DNA of 64,000 bases from an uncultured Oscillibacter sp. (GTDB lineage: Bacteria > Bacillota > Clostridia > Oscillospirales > Oscillospiraceae): positions 19,525 to 83,524 of the forward strand of contig CATNDJ010000008.1 of NCBI GenBank assembly GCA_950097265.1, in the 5' to 3' direction. Shown here piece by piece: positions 7,809 through 17,898 of this stretch (its first letter is position 1; each line of letters opens with the position of its first letter). Below the pieces are notes generated by a model, which worked only from the letters and a program-made list of their open reading frames with translations, was not told where the DNA came from and did no database searches. A program made the position numbers and the translations under genes.

Positions 7809-9674
7809 TCACTCCGCGGACTTTTTCTTGCCGGCGGTTCCTTTCTTTGCGGTTGTCTTCTTCACCGTTTTCTTTTCGGTCTTGGCGGTTTTCGAAGCGG
7901 TCTTGGAAGCGGTTTTCCGGGTCTTCTTGGCGGGCTTTTCCTCCGCGGCGGGGGCGGGCTCCTCAGCGGGAGCGGCTTCCTCAACAGGAGCGGGCTCCTC
8001 GGCAGGGGCGGCCTCCTCAGCGGGGGCGGGCTCTTCGACAGGAGCGGGCTCCTCCACAGGGGCGGGTTCCTCAGCGGGGGTAGCCTCTTCGACAGGAGCG
8101 GGCTCCTCGGCAGGGGCGGCCTCTTCAACAGGAGCGGGCTCCTCAGCGGGGGCGGCTTCCACAATAGGAGCGGGCTCTTCCGCAGTCTCCTCCTCGGGGA
8201 TCTCCACCGCCCGGCGGGTGTCGGAGTGGATGGGCCAGGTCTGGCCCGTGATGGTGGCATAGATGCGCAGATACTCCCGGGCGCTGCGGGCCCAGCTGAA
8301 GTCGCAGGACATCGCCCGCTGGCGGAGCCGTCCGAAGACGTCGGGATAGTCCTTGTACAGGTACACGGCCTCCCGGATGACATGGAGCATGTCTCCGCTG
8401 GAGTAGTTGGCAAAGCTGAAGCCGTTGCCCGCGTCCCGCCAGGATTCGCAGGGCTGGACGGTGTCTTTCAGGCCGCCGGTCTCCCGGACGATGGGTACCG
8501 TGCCATAGCGCATGGCGATCATCTGGCTCAGGCCGCAGGGTTCGCTCTTGGAGGGCATGAGGAACAGATCCGCGCCGGCGTAAATGGCCATGGACAAATC
8601 CTCGTTGTAGTCCATGCGGACGGACATCCGGCCGGGGTACTGCTGGGCGGCCCAGCCGAAGAAGTCCTCATACCGCTGGTCGCCGGTGCCCAGGACCACA
8701 AACTGCATGGGCAGTTCCATCATGTCGTGGAGTACCTCGCAGATCAAATCCAGGCCCTTGTGGGAGACCAGGCGGCTGACCATGGCCACGATGGGAGTGT
8801 GGGGCTCCTCCCGGAGGCCCACCATGCGCTGAAGCTCGGCCTTGCAGTCTTCCTTTCCGGTCATATCCTCGGGAGAGAAGTGCTTCAGGATGCGCCCGTC
8901 GGTCCGGGGATCGTAGAGCTTCATGTCGATGCCGTTCAGCACGCCGGAGAGCTTGTTGGAGCACTGGCGCATGACGCCCTCCATCCGGTGGGCGAAGTAG
9001 GGCATTTTCAGCTCGTTGGCATAGGTGGGAGAGACCGTGCTGACCGCGTCGGAGCAGAGGACCGCGCCTTTGAGCAGGTTCACGTCCCCGTCCATCAGCA
9101 GCGTGCCGTCCTTGACCCACCCGGCGTCCAGGCCGAAGAGCTCACCCAGAACGTAGGGGTTGTACCGGCCCTGGTACTCGATGTTGTGAATGGTGAATAC
9201 CGTCTTGATGGAGCGGTAGCGCTCCTCCCGGACGCCGTCGTCCTTCAGATAGATGGGCACCAGGGCGGCCTGCCAGTCGTTGCAGCTGATGACCTCGGGC
9301 CAGAACTTGAAGTGGTCCAGCATCCGGACCACGGCCCGGGAGAAGAAGGCAAAGCGCTCGCCGTCGTCGGCCTGGCCGTAGAGGGTGCCCCGGTTGAAGT
9401 ACTGCTCGTTGTCCAGGAAGTACCAGGTTACGCCGTCCTTCTCCATGGAGAACAGCCCGCAGTAGTTGTGCCGCCAGGCCAGGTCCACGTAATCATAGCA
9501 CTCGAACTTCAGCTGGCTTCCGAAGCGGTCCCGGACCCGCTCATAAAGGGGCAGGACCACGGCCACCTCGGCTCCCTGCTCCGCCAGGGCGGGGGGAAGA
9601 GAACCGGCCACGTCGGCGAGGCCGCCGGTTTTGCAGAAGGGGACCGCTTCGCTGGTCACATACAGGATTTTCAT
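7809..9674 (-). CDS. glgA: Glycogen synthase with acidic EPA repeats and a histone-like basic tail
   Basis: The enzyme adds glucose from ADP-glucose to glycogen. Residues 1 to about 486 are a normal GT5 synthase: KTGGLADVAGSLP at the N-terminus, HNIEYQGRY, and the C-terminal SKSEPCGLSQMIAMRYG with the catalytic Glu. Beyond this is a 135-residue tail not found in ordinary GlgA. About 80 residues are repeated AEEPAPVEEA units, and the last 42 residues (KPAKKTRKTASKTASKTAKT onward) contain 16 lysines and resemble histone H1 tails. ATG 9674 is preceded by AAAGGAG. A TTGACC/TATAAT promoter lies about 100 bases upstream. GlgB of the same locus has a similar basic tail. Confidence 0.95.
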   Translation of the reverse strand: MKILYVTSEAVPFCKTGGLADVAGSLPPALAEQGAEVAVVLPLYERVRDRFGSQLKFECYDYVDLAWRHNYCGLFSMEKDGVTWYFLDNEQYFNRGTLYGQADDGERFAFFSRAVVRMLDHFKFWPEVISCNDWQAALVPIYLKDDGVREERYRSIKTVFTIHNIEYQGRYNPYVLGELFGLDAGWVKDGTLLMDGDVNLLKGAVLCSDAVSTVSPTYANELKMPYFAHRMEGVMRQCSNKLSGVLNGIDMKLYDPRTDGRILKHFSPEDMTGKEDCKAELQRMVGLREEPHTPIVAMVSRLVSHKGLDLICEVLHDMMELPMQFVVLGTGDQRYEDFFGWAAQQYPGRMSVRMDYNEDLSMAIYAGADLFLMPSKSEPCGLSQMIAMRYGTVPIVRETGGLKDTVQPCESWRDAGNGFSFANYSSGDMLHVIREAVYLYKDYPDVFGRLRQRAMSCDFSWARSAREYLRIYATITGQTWPIHSDTRRAVEIPEEETAEEPAPIVEAAPAEEPAPVEEAAPAEEPAPVEEATPAEEPAPVEEPAPVEEPAPAEEAAPAEEPAPVEEAAPAEEPAPAAEEKPAKKTRKTASKTASKTAKTEKKTVKKTTAKKGTAGKKKSAE

Positions 9675-9776
9675 ATACTTACTCCTTTTCATATCGTCCC
9701 TGGGCGCGGGGCCAAGGGGTCCGGAGCCCGGGGGAGATCGGCGGACAAGAGAACCGCCGGGATGGCGCTTACCCTT

Positions 9777-9805
9777 ATTATACCAAATTGCGGGGCCGGG
9801 GTCAA
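9777..9805 (-). promoter_or_regulatory. glgA-glgP promoter
   Basis: On the minus strand, -35 TTGACC (9805-9800) and -10 TATAAT (9782-9777) have 17-bp spacing. It lies just after the glgD terminator, which makes glgA-glgP a separately initiated unit. Confidence 0.8.
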
Positions 9806-9822
9806 TCCGGCCTTTCCATCAT

Positions 9823-9850
9823 AAAAGGGGGACGAGGACGTCCCCCTTTT
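9823..9850 (-). terminator. Terminator after glgD
   Basis: A 12-bp perfect stem (AAAAGGGGGACG with CGTCCCCCTTTT) has a 4-base loop and ends in T residues on the minus strand, 9 bases after the glgD stop codon. It splits the glycogen locus into glgBCD and glgAP. Confidence 0.8.
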
Positions 9851-9858
9851 ATGAACAT

Positions 9859-10967
9859 TTATACCTTGCTGCCCTTGGCCAGGACTATGGGATAGGTAAC
9901 GTGGCCCATCAGCGTCCGGCCCTGAAGGACCTCCACGTCCTTGTCGGCGATGATATAGCTCAGCTGCGCGTCCTTCCGGACGATGGAGTCCTTGAAAATC
10001 ACGCAGTTGCGCACCACCGCGCCGGCCTCCACCGTGACGCCGGGGAAGAGAATGGAGTTTTCCACCACGCCCTCAATGGAGCAGCCGTCGCCGAAGAGGG
10101 AGTTGATGCACTTCCCGCCGGGGCCGATATAGGTGGAGCTGAGGTCCGCGTTTTTGGCCCGGACGGGGCGCTGGGCGCAGAACAGGTCCGCCCGGATGGC
10201 GGGGTCCAGCAGCTGCATGCTGCGGTCGTAGTACTCCTGAACGGAGCGGATCTGGGCGGCGTAGCCCTTCCAGATGTAGCTCTGGATGTTCAGCTGGTCC
10301 TTCCGGGCCTGGAGCACGTCGCCCCGCCAGCTGAGCTGGTCCTTGGCGGCGCAGTCCTCCACCAGCTCCAGCAGCAGCTTCTTGGAGACCACGTAGGTCC
10401 CCAGGCCCCGGAGGCCCCGGGGGGTGTGGAGGTTGTAGAAGACCTCGGTGACCCGGCCGCCCTCTCCCAGCTGGAAGTAGGTGCCGTCCTCCGTCATAAA
10501 GCTGTCGTTGGCACAGACCACCGTAATGTCCGCTCCGGATTTCACATGGCTCTCATAGACGTCGCTCAGGGGCAGGTTGGCAACCAGATCGCCGTCCATC
10601 ATGACCACGTAATCCTGACGGATGTCCTGCAAATAGGTCCGCACGGCGGTCAGGGCCTCCATGTGGCCCCGGTAGGGCATGGCGCCCCAGTCGCCCTTGT
10701 AGTTAAAGGGGGGCAGGAGGCGCAGGCCGCCCCGCTTGCGGCTCAGGTCCCAGTCCTTGCCGGTGCCCAGGTGGTCCAGCAGGCTCTGATAGTGGCCGTG
10801 GAGAATAATGCCCACATCGGTAGCCCCGGCGTTTACCAGGCTGCTGAGGGCGAAATCCACCGCCCGGAACCTCCCGCCGAAGGGAATGGAGGCGGAGGAG
10901 CGGATGGAACCCAGCTCCTGGAGGTTGCCGCGGCGCTCGTAGGTGAAAATGATTCCATGCAGTCCGT

Positions 10968-10971
<4 letters not shown>
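9859..10971 (-). CDS. glgD: Glucose-1-phosphate adenylyltransferase subunit GlgD
   Basis: This 370-residue protein is paralogous to GlgC. It keeps the nucleotidyltransferase fold ([21 protein letters not shown]) and the left-handed beta-helix C-terminus with hexapeptide turns ([19 protein letters not shown]). It lacks the GGxGxRL pyrophosphorylase loop present in GlgC: the N-terminus reads [20 protein letters not shown] instead. In Firmicutes GlgD is known as a regulatory or activating partner of GlgC, and the adjacent gene order supports a GlgC/GlgD complex. Its ATG overlaps the glgC stop by 4 bases, which implies translational coupling and fixed stoichiometry. Confidence 0.94.
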
Positions 10972-12169
<1,198 letters not shown>

Positions 12170-12173
<4 letters not shown>

Positions 12174-14305
12174 GTCTCTTTCAGCTCCTTTGCCTGTTTT
12201 TTCGCTCTGGGCTTTCTTGCGGGTTTTTCAGCCTTGGCCGTCTTGGGGGCTTTCTCCTCCTTGGCGGAGGACTTGACGGCCTTGACCAGGGTCTTGGCGG
12301 AGGCCTTGGCCGTTTTGCCCACGGCCTTGGCGGTCTTTTCCGCCGCCTTTACGGCGGCGGCTCCGGCGGCCTTGGCGGCTTTGGCGGCCTTGGCCTCCGG
12401 GGAGGCGGGCTTGCGGCCCCTGGGCTTGGGGAAGGTCCCCTCGCCACGCAGGAACACCGCGCCGAAGGCGGGGATGCGGATGGCGGCGGAGTGCTCCTTG
12501 CCGTGGGACTCGATGGCCTCCACCGGGACGGGCTCGGTGTCTCCGAAGCCGTCGCCGCCGTATTCCACCGCGTCGGTGTTGAAGACGGGGGTATACTGCT
12601 TGTGGGCGGGCACGCCCATGCGGTAGCCCTCGTAAGTATTGGGGGAGAAGTTGACGGCGCAGAGGAGATCCCGGCCCTTCTTGTCCTTCCGGAGGAAGAC
12701 CACCACGTTGTTATGGTTGTCGTCCACCACCAGCCACTCGAAGCCCTCCCAGTCAAAGTCGATCTCCCACAGGGCGGGCTCCTTCTTGTAGAAGGCGTTG
12801 GCCTCCTTGAAAAAGCGGTGAACCTTCCGGTTTTCCTCGTTGTCCAGCAGATACCAGTCCAGGGACTCCTTGTCGTTCCACTCGTGCCACTGGCCCAGCT
12901 CCGCGCCCATAAAGAGGAGCTTCTTGCCCGGATGGGCCAGGAGATAGGCATAGAAGCCCCGGGTGCAGCGGAGCTGGTTCGTGTAGTCTCCGGGCATCTT
13001 CCCCACCACGGAGCCCTTCATGTGGACCACCTCGTCGTGGGAGATGGGCAGCACGAAGTTTTCGGAAAACGCGTACATCATGGAGAAGGTGATGTTCTTG
13101 TGGTGGTCCTGACGGAACCAGGGGTCCATCTTCAGATACTCGCACATGTCGTTCATCCAGCCCATGTTCCACTTGAGGTTGAACCCCAAGCCCCCAATGT
13201 CGGCGGGGCGGCTGACCATGGGCCAGGCGGTGGATTCCTCGGCGATCATCATCACGCCGGGCTTCACGGAGAAAGCCATGGCGTTCAGCTCCCGGAGGAA
13301 GTCGATGGCCTCCAGGTTCTCGTGCCCGCCGTACTTGTTGGGAGTCCAGGCTCCGCCCTGACGGCTGTAGTCCAGGTAGAGCATGGAGGCCACGGCGTCC
13401 ACACGCAGTCCGTCGATGTGGCATTCCTCCAGCCAGAAGCGGGCGGAGGAGAAGAGGAAGCTCTTCACTTCGGGCCGGCCGTAGTCGAAGACCCGGGTGC
13501 CCCAGGAGGCGTGCTCCCACTTGTTGGGATCGCTGTACTCATAGCAGCAGCCGCCGTCGAACTCATAGAGCCCGTGAGAGTCCTTGCAGAAATGGGCGGG
13601 AACCCAGTCCAGGATGACGGCGATGCCGTTTTTGTGCATGTGGTTCACGAACCAGAGGAAGTCCTTGGGGGTGCCGTACCGGGAGGTGGGGGCGAAGTAG
13701 CCGGTGCACTGGTAGCCCCAGGAGCCGTCGAAGGGGTGCTCCAGCACGGGCAGCAGCTCGATGGCGGTGTAGCCCATGTCCTTGACGTAGGCGGCCAGCT
13801 CCTTGGCCATATCCTTGTAATCGTAGAAGTCCCCGTTGGGGCGCTTCTTCCAGGAGCCCAGGTGCACCTCGTAGATGTTCAGGGGGGAATCGTAAACCTG
13901 GTGCTTTTCCCGCTTGGCCAGGAAAGCGGCGTCCGTCCACTGGAAGCCCTCGATGTCGTAGAGCTTCCCGGCGGTGGCGGGGCGGGTCTCGCAGTGGAAG
14001 GCGTAGGGATCCGTTTTCAGCCGGACCTCCCCGTCGGGGCCGGTGACGGCGTACTTGTAGGATGTGTATTCCCCCAGCCCGGGAATGAAGCCTTCCCAGA
14101 CCTCGCCGTCCCTGGCGAGGGTATGAACGCCGGGCCGCCAGTCGTTGAAGTCGCCCACGACGGAAACGCTCTGGGCATGGGGGGCCCAGACCCGGAAGGT
14201 CCAGCCCTCCGCATTCTTTTTCTTATCGGGGTGGGAACCGAACCAGCGCCAGCCGTCCGTCAGGGTCCCGGCGTGGAAGCGTTCGGCCTGATCGTGTTTT
14301 GCCAT
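12170..14305 (-). CDS. glgB: 1,4-alpha-glucan branching enzyme with histone-like basic tail
   Basis: This 711-residue GH13 enzyme introduces alpha-1,6 branches into glycogen. A CBM48-type N-terminal module ([19 protein letters not shown]) precedes the catalytic barrel. The nucleophile is Asp303 in [13 protein letters not shown], the acid/base is in IAEES (Glu356), 53 residues on as in E. coli GlgB, and [12 protein letters not shown] follows. The last 82 residues (from [10 protein letters not shown]) form an Ala/Lys-rich tail with 22 lysines, unlike standard GlgB but similar in character to the GlgA tail. I chose ATG 14305 for its GGAGG 7 bases upstream; the longer frame reads into the leader. 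It is first in the glgBCD operon. Confidence 0.96.
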
Positions 14306-14439
14306 AGTCAACCTCCGTGCATAGCCGCGGCAGCTCTCCGGAGCCGCGGCTGCCGCTTTTAGGCGAGCGGCCCGCCGATTTCCCGGGCGCCCCTCCGGGA
14401 CGCCCCGCCCGCCGTCGGGACGCGGCGGGCTGCGCATTA

Positions 14440-14453
14440 TGCAAACGATTAGC
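14440..14453. promoter_or_regulatory. Candidate LacI/CcpA-type operator in the glgB leader
   Basis: TGCAAACGATTAGC is an imperfect palindrome around CG. Read on the minus strand it matches 8 of 11 fixed positions of the cre consensus TGWAANCGNTNWCA. It lies about 13-26 bases downstream of the glgB -10 box, a position where a repressor could block transcription. Whether the ligand is CcpA or a LacI-family maltose-type regulator is inference. Confidence 0.4.
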
Positions 14454-14465
14454 CATATTGGGAAT

Positions 14466-14494
14466 ATTATACTTCTTTTCAAAAATAGCGTCAA
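14466..14494 (-). promoter_or_regulatory. glgBCD promoter
   Basis: On the minus strand, -35 TTGACG (14494-14489) and -10 TATAAT (14471-14466) have 17-bp spacing. The leader to glgB is about 155 bases and contains a GCCGCGGC hairpin just before the coding region. The rest of the 14306-14710 gap holds the plus-strand promoter at 14646. Confidence 0.85.
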
Positions 14495-14645
14495 GGACGG
14501 TCCTGTCGAAAAAAGCGGCCGTCTTTTAGCATGTTCCCCCAAATCTGCTTCAAGATTCACAATATTTTTTGGTGACCTTCGGCAAAATAGTCAAAGGATA
14601 GGGGGAAAACCGGGCAAAGTGCGCCAACAAAAAAGCGGCCGCCCG

Positions 14646-14674
14646 TTGATTTTGCCGCCGGGCTGCGGTATGAT
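14646..14674 (+). promoter_or_regulatory. Promoter of the TSUP/racemase unit
   Basis: TTGATT (14646-14651) and TATGAT (14669-14674) have 17-bp spacing, about 37 bases before the TSUP gene start. Confidence 0.7.
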
Positions 14675-14710
14675 AGCAAAACAGTTCAATGGTTTCAGGA
14701 GGTTCTTTCC

Positions 14711-15523
14711 ATGCTCCAGTTCCTGACGCTTCCCCGCATCGACGGCTTCCCTCTCTGGGTGGTGCTGCTGGTCTGCGCGGGCGTGTTCCTGGCGTCCTTC
14801 ATGGACGCCATCGCCGGCGGCGGCGGCATCATCTCCGTTCCCACCCACCTCATCGCCTTCGGCAGCCTCCCCGTGCCCTACGCCCTGGGGACCAACAAGG
14901 TCTCCGCCGCCATCGGCTCCTGCTTCTCCACGGGCCGGTTCATTAAAAACGGCTATGTGGACTGGCGGCTCTTCGGCCCCTCCATCGTCCTTGCCCTGGC
15001 GGGCTCCGCCATCGGCACCTGGCTCCAGCACCGGACGCCGGACGCGGTTTTGAAGTACTTACTGCTCTTTGTGCTGCCGGTGGTGGCTTTTATCACCCTC
15101 CGGGGCCGGGAGTGGCCCGACGAGCCGGGGGAGATCGACCCCAAAAAGCGGCTGGCCATTATCTGGGCGGCGGCCTTTGTCATCGGGGGCTACGACGGGT
15201 ACTACGGCCCCGGCACGGGAACCTTTTTGATGATCATTTTCATCCGGGCCGCCAAGCTGGACACCCGCCACGCGGCGGGAGGCGTAAAGGTCATCAACCT
15301 CTCCTCCAACATCGGCAGCCTGATCACGCAGATGGTCTCGGGCTACGTCTACTGGGGCGTGGGGCTCACCGCCGCCGCGGCCTCCATCGCTGGGCACTAC
15401 CTGGGCTCCGGCCTGGCCATCAAAAACGGCAGCAAAATCGTCCGCCCCACGGTCATCGTGGTACTGGTCCTGCTGACGGTGAAGGTGGGCAGCGAGCTTT
15501 TATTCCCGGATTTTTGGGGGTGA
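14711..15523 (+). CDS. TSUP-family (TauE/SafE) membrane exporter
   Basis: This 270-residue polytopic membrane protein has about eight helices. Two glycine-rich family repeats can be seen, SFMDAIAGGGGIISVPTHL near residue 30 and GGYDGYYGPGTGTFLMI in the second half. Family members move sulfite, sulfoacetate or other organosulfur anions; the substrate here cannot be inferred. The ATG follows AGGAGGTTCTTTCC. The aspartate racemase gene starts 4 bases after its stop, so the two are co-transcribed. Confidence 0.9.
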   Translation: MLQFLTLPRIDGFPLWVVLLVCAGVFLASFMDAIAGGGGIISVPTHLIAFGSLPVPYALGTNKVSAAIGSCFSTGRFIKNGYVDWRLFGPSIVLALAGSAIGTWLQHRTPDAVLKYLLLFVLPVVAFITLRGREWPDEPGEIDPKKRLAIIWAAAFVIGGYDGYYGPGTGTFLMIIFIRAAKLDTRHAAGGVKVINLSSNIGSLITQMVSGYVYWGVGLTAAAASIAGHYLGSGLAIKNGSKIVRPTVIVVLVLLTVKVGSELLFPDFWG

Positions 15524-15527
15524 GCGC

Positions 15528-16235
15528 ATGAAAAAGTCCATCGGCATTTTAGGCGGCATGGGCCCCATGGCCACGGCGGACCTGTTTCAAAAAATCACGG
15601 CCCTCACCGACGCCGCCGGAGACAACGGGCATATCCGCGTCTACATCGACAGCAACGCCTCCATCCCCGACCGCACCGCCGCCATTCTGGCGGGCGGCGA
15701 GGACCCGGTTCCCGCCATGGCGGATTCCCTGCGGAAGCTGGAGCTCTGCGGGGCGGACTGCGTCGTCATGCCCTGCAACACCGCCCACTACTTCCTCCCC
15801 CGGCTGGAGCCGATGACAAAGCTGCCCTTCCTCAGCATGATTGAGGCGGCGGCGGACGCCTGCCGGGAACGCTTTCCGGGGAAGACGGTGGGGATCCTGG
15901 CCACCACCGGCACCCTCTCGGCGGGGCTGTACCAGGAGGCCCTGGCGGCCCGGGGCGCGCCCTTCCTGGTCCCGGACGAGGCGGAGCAGGGGGCCCTGAT
16001 GGAGGTCATCTATCGGGGCGTGAAGGCCGGGGCCCCGCCGGAGGCCTACCGAGAGGCGTTCCTCTCCGTCACGGAGGGCATGGCGCGGCGGGGGGCGGCG
16101 TGCTTCCTCCTGGCCTGCACGGAGCTGCCCCTGGCGGTCCGGGAGCTGGAGCTGGACCTCCCCTGCGCGGACCCCACGGAGGAGCTGGCCAAAGCCGCCG
16201 TCCGCTTCTGCGGCTATCCCGTCCGCACGCAGTGA
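15528..16235 (+). CDS. Aspartate/glutamate racemase family protein
   Basis: This 235-residue cofactor-independent racemase has both catalytic cysteines in place: Cys83 in VMPCNTAH and Cys197 in LLACTELPL. The N-terminus MKKSIGILGGMGPMAT is typical of aspartate racemase. Such enzymes interconvert L- and D-aspartate or related acids; the exact substrate is not certain. It follows the TSUP gene closely and precedes a dicarboxylate/amino-acid symporter that has its own promoter, so uptake of an acidic amino acid and its racemisation may be linked. Confidence 0.9.
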   Translation: MKKSIGILGGMGPMATADLFQKITALTDAAGDNGHIRVYIDSNASIPDRTAAILAGGEDPVPAMADSLRKLELCGADCVVMPCNTAHYFLPRLEPMTKLPFLSMIEAAADACRERFPGKTVGILATTGTLSAGLYQEALAARGAPFLVPDEAEQGALMEVIYRGVKAGAPPEAYREAFLSVTEGMARRGAACFLLACTELPLAVRELELDLPCADPTEELAKAAVRFCGYPVRTQ

Positions 16236-16242
16236 AAGAGAA

Positions 16243-16301
16243 AATAGAGGCAAGATGTCTGGTTATATTGTATGACATCCTGTCTCTATTCACGTTTTTT
16301 T
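16243..16301 (+). terminator. Terminator after the racemase gene
   Basis: An imperfect hairpin (AATAGAG with CTCTATT, inner GATGTC with GACATC) is followed by CACG and seven T residues. Confidence 0.65.
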
Positions 16302-16332
16302 CATAATTTTTTCACAAATTTTCCATTTCCCC

Positions 16333-16361
16333 TTTACATTGCCGGGCTGTTTTGGTATAAT
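16333..16361 (+). promoter_or_regulatory. Promoter of the dicarboxylate/amino-acid symporter
   Basis: TTTACA (16333-16338) and TATAAT (16356-16361) have 17-bp spacing, about 95 bases before the coding start. Confidence 0.82.
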
Positions 16362-16458
16362 GTGGCCAATTTGGAGAGGATTTCGGGCGGAGCATTTGTC
16401 CAAAACACAGACGCACCGCCGGAGGGCCCCAAAGATTTTATTTTTATGAGGTGAGTGT

Positions 16459-17670
16459 ATGAGCAAGAAACTCAGCCTGCCGGTGCAGATTTTGATTGCG
16501 CTGGTTCTGGGCATCATCGTCGGCCTGGTCTGCTACTTCGGCGGCTTTGCCGACCTGACGGCCAACTACTTAAAGCCCTTCGGCGACATCTTCGTAAACC
16601 TCCTGAAATTCATCGTGGTGCCCGTGGTGCTCCTGTCCATGATCGACGGCATCATCTCCATGAACGACATGCGGAAAGTGGGCTCCGTGGGCATCAAGAC
16701 CGTGGCCTACTTCCTGGTCACCACGGCCATCGCCTGTGTCATCGGCCTGGTGTTCGCCAACATCTTCAAGGGCGCGGGGTTGTTCCCCGTCCTGGACCCC
16801 ACGGGAGCGGAGTATGAGGCTAAGGAGTTCAGCGGCTTCATGTCCACCCTAGTCTCCATCTTCCCCACCAACATGTGGAAGTCCTTCACCGACGCCAACA
16901 TGCTCCAGGTCATCGTCATCTCCCTGTTCCTCGGCGGGTCCATCCTGGCCGCCGGAGAAAAGGCGAAGCTCTGCCGGGATTTCGTCTCCTCCGCCTACGC
17001 CGTCATTGAAAAGCTGATGGCCTTCATCATCAGCCTGGCCCCCATCGGTGTGTTCACCTACATGGCCTGGGTCGTGGCCACCCAGGGTTCCGAGATTCTG
17101 GTGTCCCTGCTGCTGGTCATCATCTGCGCGTACCTGGGCTACATTGTCCACGCCGTGGTGGTGTACTCCGCCTCCGCCCAGGTTTTCGCCGGCATGAGCC
17201 CCATCAAGTTCTTCAAGGGCGCTTTCGCCGCCATGATTTTCGCCTTTACCTCCACCTCCTCTGCGGCCACCCTGCCGGTGTCCAAGGAGTGCGCCGCCGA
17301 GCTGGGCGCGGAAGACGACATCGCCTCCTTCGTCCTGCCCCTGGGCTCCACCATCAACATGGACGGCACGGCCATCTACCAGTGCGTGGCCACCGTGTTC
17401 CTGGCCTCCTGCGCCAACATCAACCTGACGATTGGGCAGATGGTCATCATCGTGGTGACGGCCACCCTGGCCTCCATCGGTACCGCCGGCGTCTCCGGCG
17501 CGGGCATGATCATGCTGGCCATGGTGCTGGAAGCCCTGGGCATTCCCGTGGCCTACATCGGCCTCATCGTGGCGGTGGACCGGATTTTCGACATGGGCCG
17601 CACCTGCCTGAACGTCACCGGCGATATCGCCTGTTCCATCTGCGTCACCAAGTGGGAGGGCAAGAAATGA
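16459..17670 (+). CDS. Dicarboxylate/amino acid:cation symporter (DAACS family)
   Basis: This 403-residue membrane transporter of the GltP/DctA/SstT family uses Na+ or H+ to take up glutamate, aspartate, dicarboxylates or serine/threonine. It shows the serine-rich re-entrant loop AFTSTSSAATLPVS and the conserved NMDGTAIYQ motif that binds cation and substrate. The ATG follows GAGGTGAGTGT. Its stop codon coincides with the first base of a hairpin that begins a conserved intergenic repeat. Neighbouring aspartate racemase suggests an acidic amino acid as substrate, which is inference. Confidence 0.93.
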   Translation: MSKKLSLPVQILIALVLGIIVGLVCYFGGFADLTANYLKPFGDIFVNLLKFIVVPVVLLSMIDGIISMNDMRKVGSVGIKTVAYFLVTTAIACVIGLVFANIFKGAGLFPVLDPTGAEYEAKEFSGFMSTLVSIFPTNMWKSFTDANMLQVIVISLFLGGSILAAGEKAKLCRDFVSSAYAVIEKLMAFIISLAPIGVFTYMAWVVATQGSEILVSLLLVIICAYLGYIVHAVVVYSASAQVFAGMSPIKFFKGAFAAMIFAFTSTSSAATLPVSKECAAELGAEDDIASFVLPLGSTINMDGTAIYQCVATVFLASCANINLTIGQMVIIVVTATLASIGTAGVSGAGMIMLAMVLEALGIPVAYIGLIVAVDRIFDMGRTCLNVTGDIACSICVTKWEGKK

Positions 17671-17761
17671 TACTTTTCTTGTAAGAAAAGTATCCAAAAG
17701 AACTTTACCTCGCTCTGATGGTCTGGTGATAGACCAAGCCGGAGCGACGGCAACCTAGACT
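17670..17761 (+). repeat. Intergenic repeat, copy A
   Basis: The hairpin ATACTTTTCTT/AAGAAAAGTAT (17670-17693) begins at the last base of the symporter stop codon. A tail from CCAAAAGA to AGACT (17694-17761) follows and is 60/68 identical to the copy after pgi. The tail can fold through CGCTCTG with CGGAGCG. The hairpin arms differ between copies but pairing is kept. Confidence 0.85.
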
Positions 17762-17770
17762 GGCGCAACC

Positions 17771-17801
17771 GGGGGACCCGACTTGGGTCCCCCGGTTTTT
17801 T
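17771..17801 (+). terminator. Intrinsic terminator downstream of repeat copy A
   Basis: The stem GGGGGACCC with GGGTCCCCC is followed by GGTTTTTTT. It ends the symporter transcript after the repeat element. The remaining 100 bases to the sigma factor gene show no confident promoter. Confidence 0.88.
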
Positions 17802-17898
17802 TGAGGAAATTTTCAGCTTGGTGAGATATTATGGCCTCCTGAGGGATATCCCTTACAGAAGGGCCCTTCCAAACCAAGCCAAAAGGAGGTGAGACGCG

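Noticed and set aside
7950..8210. Repeated DNA units within glgA considered as a CRISPR array or minisatellite outside genes
   Set aside because: The repeats stay in frame and encode the AEEPAP acidic tail; there are no spacers of constant length.
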